DNA of 64,000 bases from an uncultured Paracoccaceae bacterium (GTDB lineage Bacteria; Pseudomonadota; Alphaproteobacteria; Rhodobacterales; Rhodobacteraceae), in the NCBI GenBank assembly GCA_947501555.1, contig CANMWG010000002.1, positions 630,224-694,223 on the forward strand, given 5' to 3'. Position 1 is the stretch's first letter. Each line of letters opens with the position of its first letter. Under the pieces are notes generated by a model. The model made no database searches, was not told the DNA's origin, and saw only the letters and a list, made by a program, of their open reading frames with translations. This document shows, one piece after another, positions 61,796 through 64,000 of this stretch. Made by a program: the position numbers and the translations under genes.

Positions 61796-62950
61796 ATGTC
61801 AGATTTGCAGATTGCATCTGTCACCAAGCACTTCGGAGAGACCTCCGTTTTGAAAGGGGTGACCTTGGACGTGAAGGATGGAGAGTTCATTTCGTTGGTG
61901 GGCCCTTCTGGCTGCGGAAAATCGACCCTGTTACGGATCATCGCGGGGCTTGAAACACCGACGAGCGGCAACATCGCAATCGGAGGGATAAATGTGACAC
62001 AGCTCCGCGCGGCGGATCGCAATCTGTCGATGGTGTTTCAATCCTATGCGCTTTATCCGCATTTGACCGTGGCCGAGAATATCGCTGTGCCTTTGCAGAT
62101 GCGCCAAATGTCAGCGCTGCAGCGGTTGCCCGTGCTGGGCAGTATTGTACCCGGTGCGCGGACGCAGAAAGACGATATTGCCCAGGCGGTCCGGCATGCG
62201 GCTGAGATGCTGGAAATCGCGGCGCTTCTTGATCGCAAGCCCGGGCAATTGTCGGGCGGGCAGCGACAGCGTGTTGCCTTGGGCCGCGCTTTGGTGCGCG
62301 ATCCAGCGGCGTTCTTGTTGGATGAACCGCTGTCAAACCTTGATGCGAAGCTGCGCGTTCAGACCCGCGCTGAGATCGCCGAGTTGCACCGCCGCCTGAA
62401 GGCGACGTTTATCTACGTCACCCATGATCAAGTCGAAGCCATGACAATGTCCGACCGGATTGCGGTGATGATGGGCGGTGAAATCCTGCAATGTGCAGCC
62501 CCCGATGTGATCTATGAAGACCCTGACGACATTCGCGTGGCCGAATTCATCGGCTCCCCCAAGATCAATATCTTGCCGGTAGAGCGCAACGGCACCGCGC
62601 TAACGGTGTTTGATCAGGTCCTGAATTCTCGGCTGTCCATTGACAGCCCGAAGGTGATGCAGATGGGCCTGCGTCCCGAGGCCCTGCAGTTGACCCAATC
62701 CGCGCCGCGTCTGACCGGACGGGTTGTGCATTTAGAAAATCTCGGGTCAGAAGTCTTTGCCCAGATTGCCCTGGACAGCGATGGGTCGCGGGTGACCCTG
62801 CGGGCCATGCCTGAGCAGCGGCAGAATTTGGGTCTGGGTGCGCCGGTTGGCCTGAGCTTTGATCTGAATGCGGCCATGATATTCGACGCGGGGGGCGCGC
62901 GGTTGCGCCAGGTCGAACTTGCCGCCACTCGCGCAGCTGAGGTGGCCTGA
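61796..62950 (+). CDS. Sugar-type ABC transporter ATP-binding protein (MalK/UgpC family)
   Basis: A 384-residue ATPase with Walker A GPSGCGKST (36-44), signature LSGGQ (152-156), Walker B with Asp176-Glu177 (LLDEPLS), and a C-terminal TOBE-like regulatory part. A stretch of roughly 20 extra residues (QRLPVLGSIVPGAR, about 109-122) lies between the Q loop and the signature. ATG 61796 has AAGGGGA 5 bases upstream; an earlier GTG at 61751 lacks one. It energises the permeases that follow; the sugar or polyol substrate is unknown. Confidence 0.93.
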   Translation: MSDLQIASVTKHFGETSVLKGVTLDVKDGEFISLVGPSGCGKSTLLRIIAGLETPTSGNIAIGGINVTQLRAADRNLSMVFQSYALYPHLTVAENIAVPLQMRQMSALQRLPVLGSIVPGARTQKDDIAQAVRHAAEMLEIAALLDRKPGQLSGGQRQRVALGRALVRDPAAFLLDEPLSNLDAKLRVQTRAEIAELHRRLKATFIYVTHDQVEAMTMSDRIAVMMGGEILQCAAPDVIYEDPDDIRVAEFIGSPKINILPVERNGTALTVFDQVLNSRLSIDSPKVMQMGLRPEALQLTQSAPRLTGRVVHLENLGSEVFAQIALDSDGSRVTLRAMPEQRQNLGLGAPVGLSFDLNAAMIFDAGGARLRQVELAATRAAEVA

Positions 62951-62951
62951 C

Positions 62952-63923
62952 ATGGTGGCCATAGACCCCAGCCTCGCAGCAGACGTCACCAAACCCAAAG
63001 CCGACAACAGACAAGCGCGCACGGGCTGGGGGTTGGCAGCGCCGGCCTTGATTCTGATGTTTTTGATCCTGCTCGTGCCGATCATCGCGGCCGGTGTCCT
63101 GTCTTTCACGAACTATTCGTTGGGCAACCCCAGCTTTGATTGGGTCGGGCTCCAGAACTACGAGCGCCTGTTCACCCGTTCCACCTACGAAAAGATGTAT
63201 GTCGCGACCTTTACCTATGTCGTCACCGTGGTGCCAATTTCCGTGGGCCTTGGCCTAGGGGCGGCCTTACTGGTTCATTCGTTGGGCCGGATCGGGGACA
63301 TCTACAAGACGATCTATTTCCTGCCGGTGATGGCCACGCTACTGGCGATGGCGATTGCTTGGGAATTCATGCTGCATCCGACCATTGGCATGGTGAACCG
63401 CACGTTGGAGATGGCTTGCGGAACGTGGTTTGAGGTTATCCCCTTCTTTGCAGATGGCTGTGCCGAGGGCTTCCCCTTGTGGCTGGGGGATCGTGACTAC
63501 GCAATCTGGGTCGTTTGTTTCATTGGCATCTGGCAGGGCTTCGGCTTTAACATGGTTTTGTTTTTGGCCGGTTTAACGTCGGTGCATCGAGAGCTGTACC
63601 ACGCCGCTGAAATGGATGGTGCCCGCTCCGGGTGGGAGCGGTTCCGACTGGTCACTTGGCCCGCGCTCGGACCAACCACCGTCTTTGTCGTGACCATTTC
63701 CTGCATCCGCGCCTTTCAAGTCTTTGACACGATCGAGGCCTTCTGGCCCCAGGGCGGCGGGCCGAACAAATCTGCCTACGTGATGATGTTCGCGATTTTC
63801 GAGAAAGGCATCCAGCAGAACCTGATCGGAATAGGTTCGGCCATCACGATGTTGTTCCTGCTGTTCGTCATGTTTCTGACCCTGATCCAGCGCTGGCTAG
63901 TCGAACGCAAGGTGCACTACTGA
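62952..63923 (+). CDS. Sugar-type ABC transporter permease (MalF/UgpA family)
   Basis: A 323-residue protein with six membrane segments, the first at about 30-55 (ALILMFLILLVPIIAAGVL). The EAA loop is at YHAAEMDGARSGWERFRLVTWPALGPTT (read in parts). The ATG at 62952 lies 1 base after the ATPase stop; the frame back to 62919 is ATPase sequence. The next permease starts on the last base of its stop codon. The binding-protein gene is not in the window and may follow downstream. Confidence 0.92.
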   Translation: MVAIDPSLAADVTKPKADNRQARTGWGLAAPALILMFLILLVPIIAAGVLSFTNYSLGNPSFDWVGLQNYERLFTRSTYEKMYVATFTYVVTVVPISVGLGLGAALLVHSLGRIGDIYKTIYFLPVMATLLAMAIAWEFMLHPTIGMVNRTLEMACGTWFEVIPFFADGCAEGFPLWLGDRDYAIWVVCFIGIWQGFGFNMVLFLAGLTSVHRELYHAAEMDGARSGWERFRLVTWPALGPTTVFVVTISCIRAFQVFDTIEAFWPQGGGPNKSAYVMMFAIFEKGIQQNLIGIGSAITMLFLLFVMFLTLIQRWLVERKVHY

Positions 63924-64000
63924 TGACACGTGATTGGTGGAAACATATGGTGCTGATCCTTGGCACGATTATCGTGCTGGCACCGTTTTACATGATGGTC
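63923..64000 (+). CDS. Sugar-type ABC transporter permease, second subunit (3' end outside window)
   Basis: The first 26 residues are visible (MTRDWWKHMVLILGT, then a hydrophobic run ending in APFYMMV), matching the start of MalG/UgpE-type permeases. The ATG overlaps the previous stop by one base (TGATG). The gene continues past the window edge. Confidence 0.8.
   Translation, partial: MTRDWWKHMVLILGTIIVLAPFYMMV

Overview
The window looks like chromosome from a marine alphaproteobacterium of the Roseobacter group (Rhodobacterales). The basis is the combination of a dihydroxypropanesulfonate (DHPS) pathway, a dimethylglycine dehydrogenase-like protein, TRAP and sugar-type ABC transporters, an Iron-Rhodo-box-like site (TGA-N9-TCA) before an iron-binding protein gene, moderately high GC and very tight operons with 4-base overlaps. 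No rRNA, tRNA, CRISPR array or complete insertion sequence was seen.

Region 1 (1-22171) is catabolic. A minus-strand operon hpsN-hpsO-hpsP-comD-comE-FMN hydroxyacid dehydrogenase should take DHPS through sulfolactate and sulfopyruvate to sulfoacetaldehyde. A divergent LacI-type regulator sits beside two operator-like repeats. Then come a dimethylglycine/sarcosine dehydrogenase, a LysR regulator, an iron ABC binding protein and permease arranged convergently around one terminator, a secreted esterase, and a mixed cluster (3-hydroxyisobutyrate dehydrogenase-like, class II aldolase-like, gamma-butyrobetaine dioxygenase-like, short PyrE, aldehyde dehydrogenase, GMC oxidoreductase, LysR).

Region 2 (22195-54342) is a large glycan and natural-product locus. 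A plus-strand operon (23327-33079) makes dTDP-4-keto-6-deoxyglucose and dTDP-rhamnose (rfbC-B-D-A) and carries two oxidoreductase/epimerase sets and two glycosyltransferases. It converges on a minus-strand operon (46603-33076) encoding a one-module type I polyketide synthase, a glycosyltransferase, an NRPS-like protein with formyltransferase, adenylation and carrier domains, a phosphopantetheinyl transferase and an SGNH-like protein. The NRPS adenylation domain is split by a luciferase-like monooxygenase and its pocket residues read like a glycine code. Beyond it lie more glycan genes: YdcF-like, GT4, GT61, a sugar aminotransferase, a Wzx-type flippase and a Wzy/ligase-type membrane protein. 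The simplest reading is a glycosylated polyketide/amino-acid metabolite or glycolipid whose genes are embedded in an exopolysaccharide locus.

Region 3 (54343-64000) starts with a degraded IS3-type transposase end. It continues with a fused TRAP permease and TAXI receptor, divergent from a MarR regulator and a sulfatase/phosphonate monoester hydrolase-type enzyme that share an intergenic palindrome. It ends with a LysR regulator divergent from a sugar-type ABC transporter (ATPase, permease, start of a second permease cut by the window edge).
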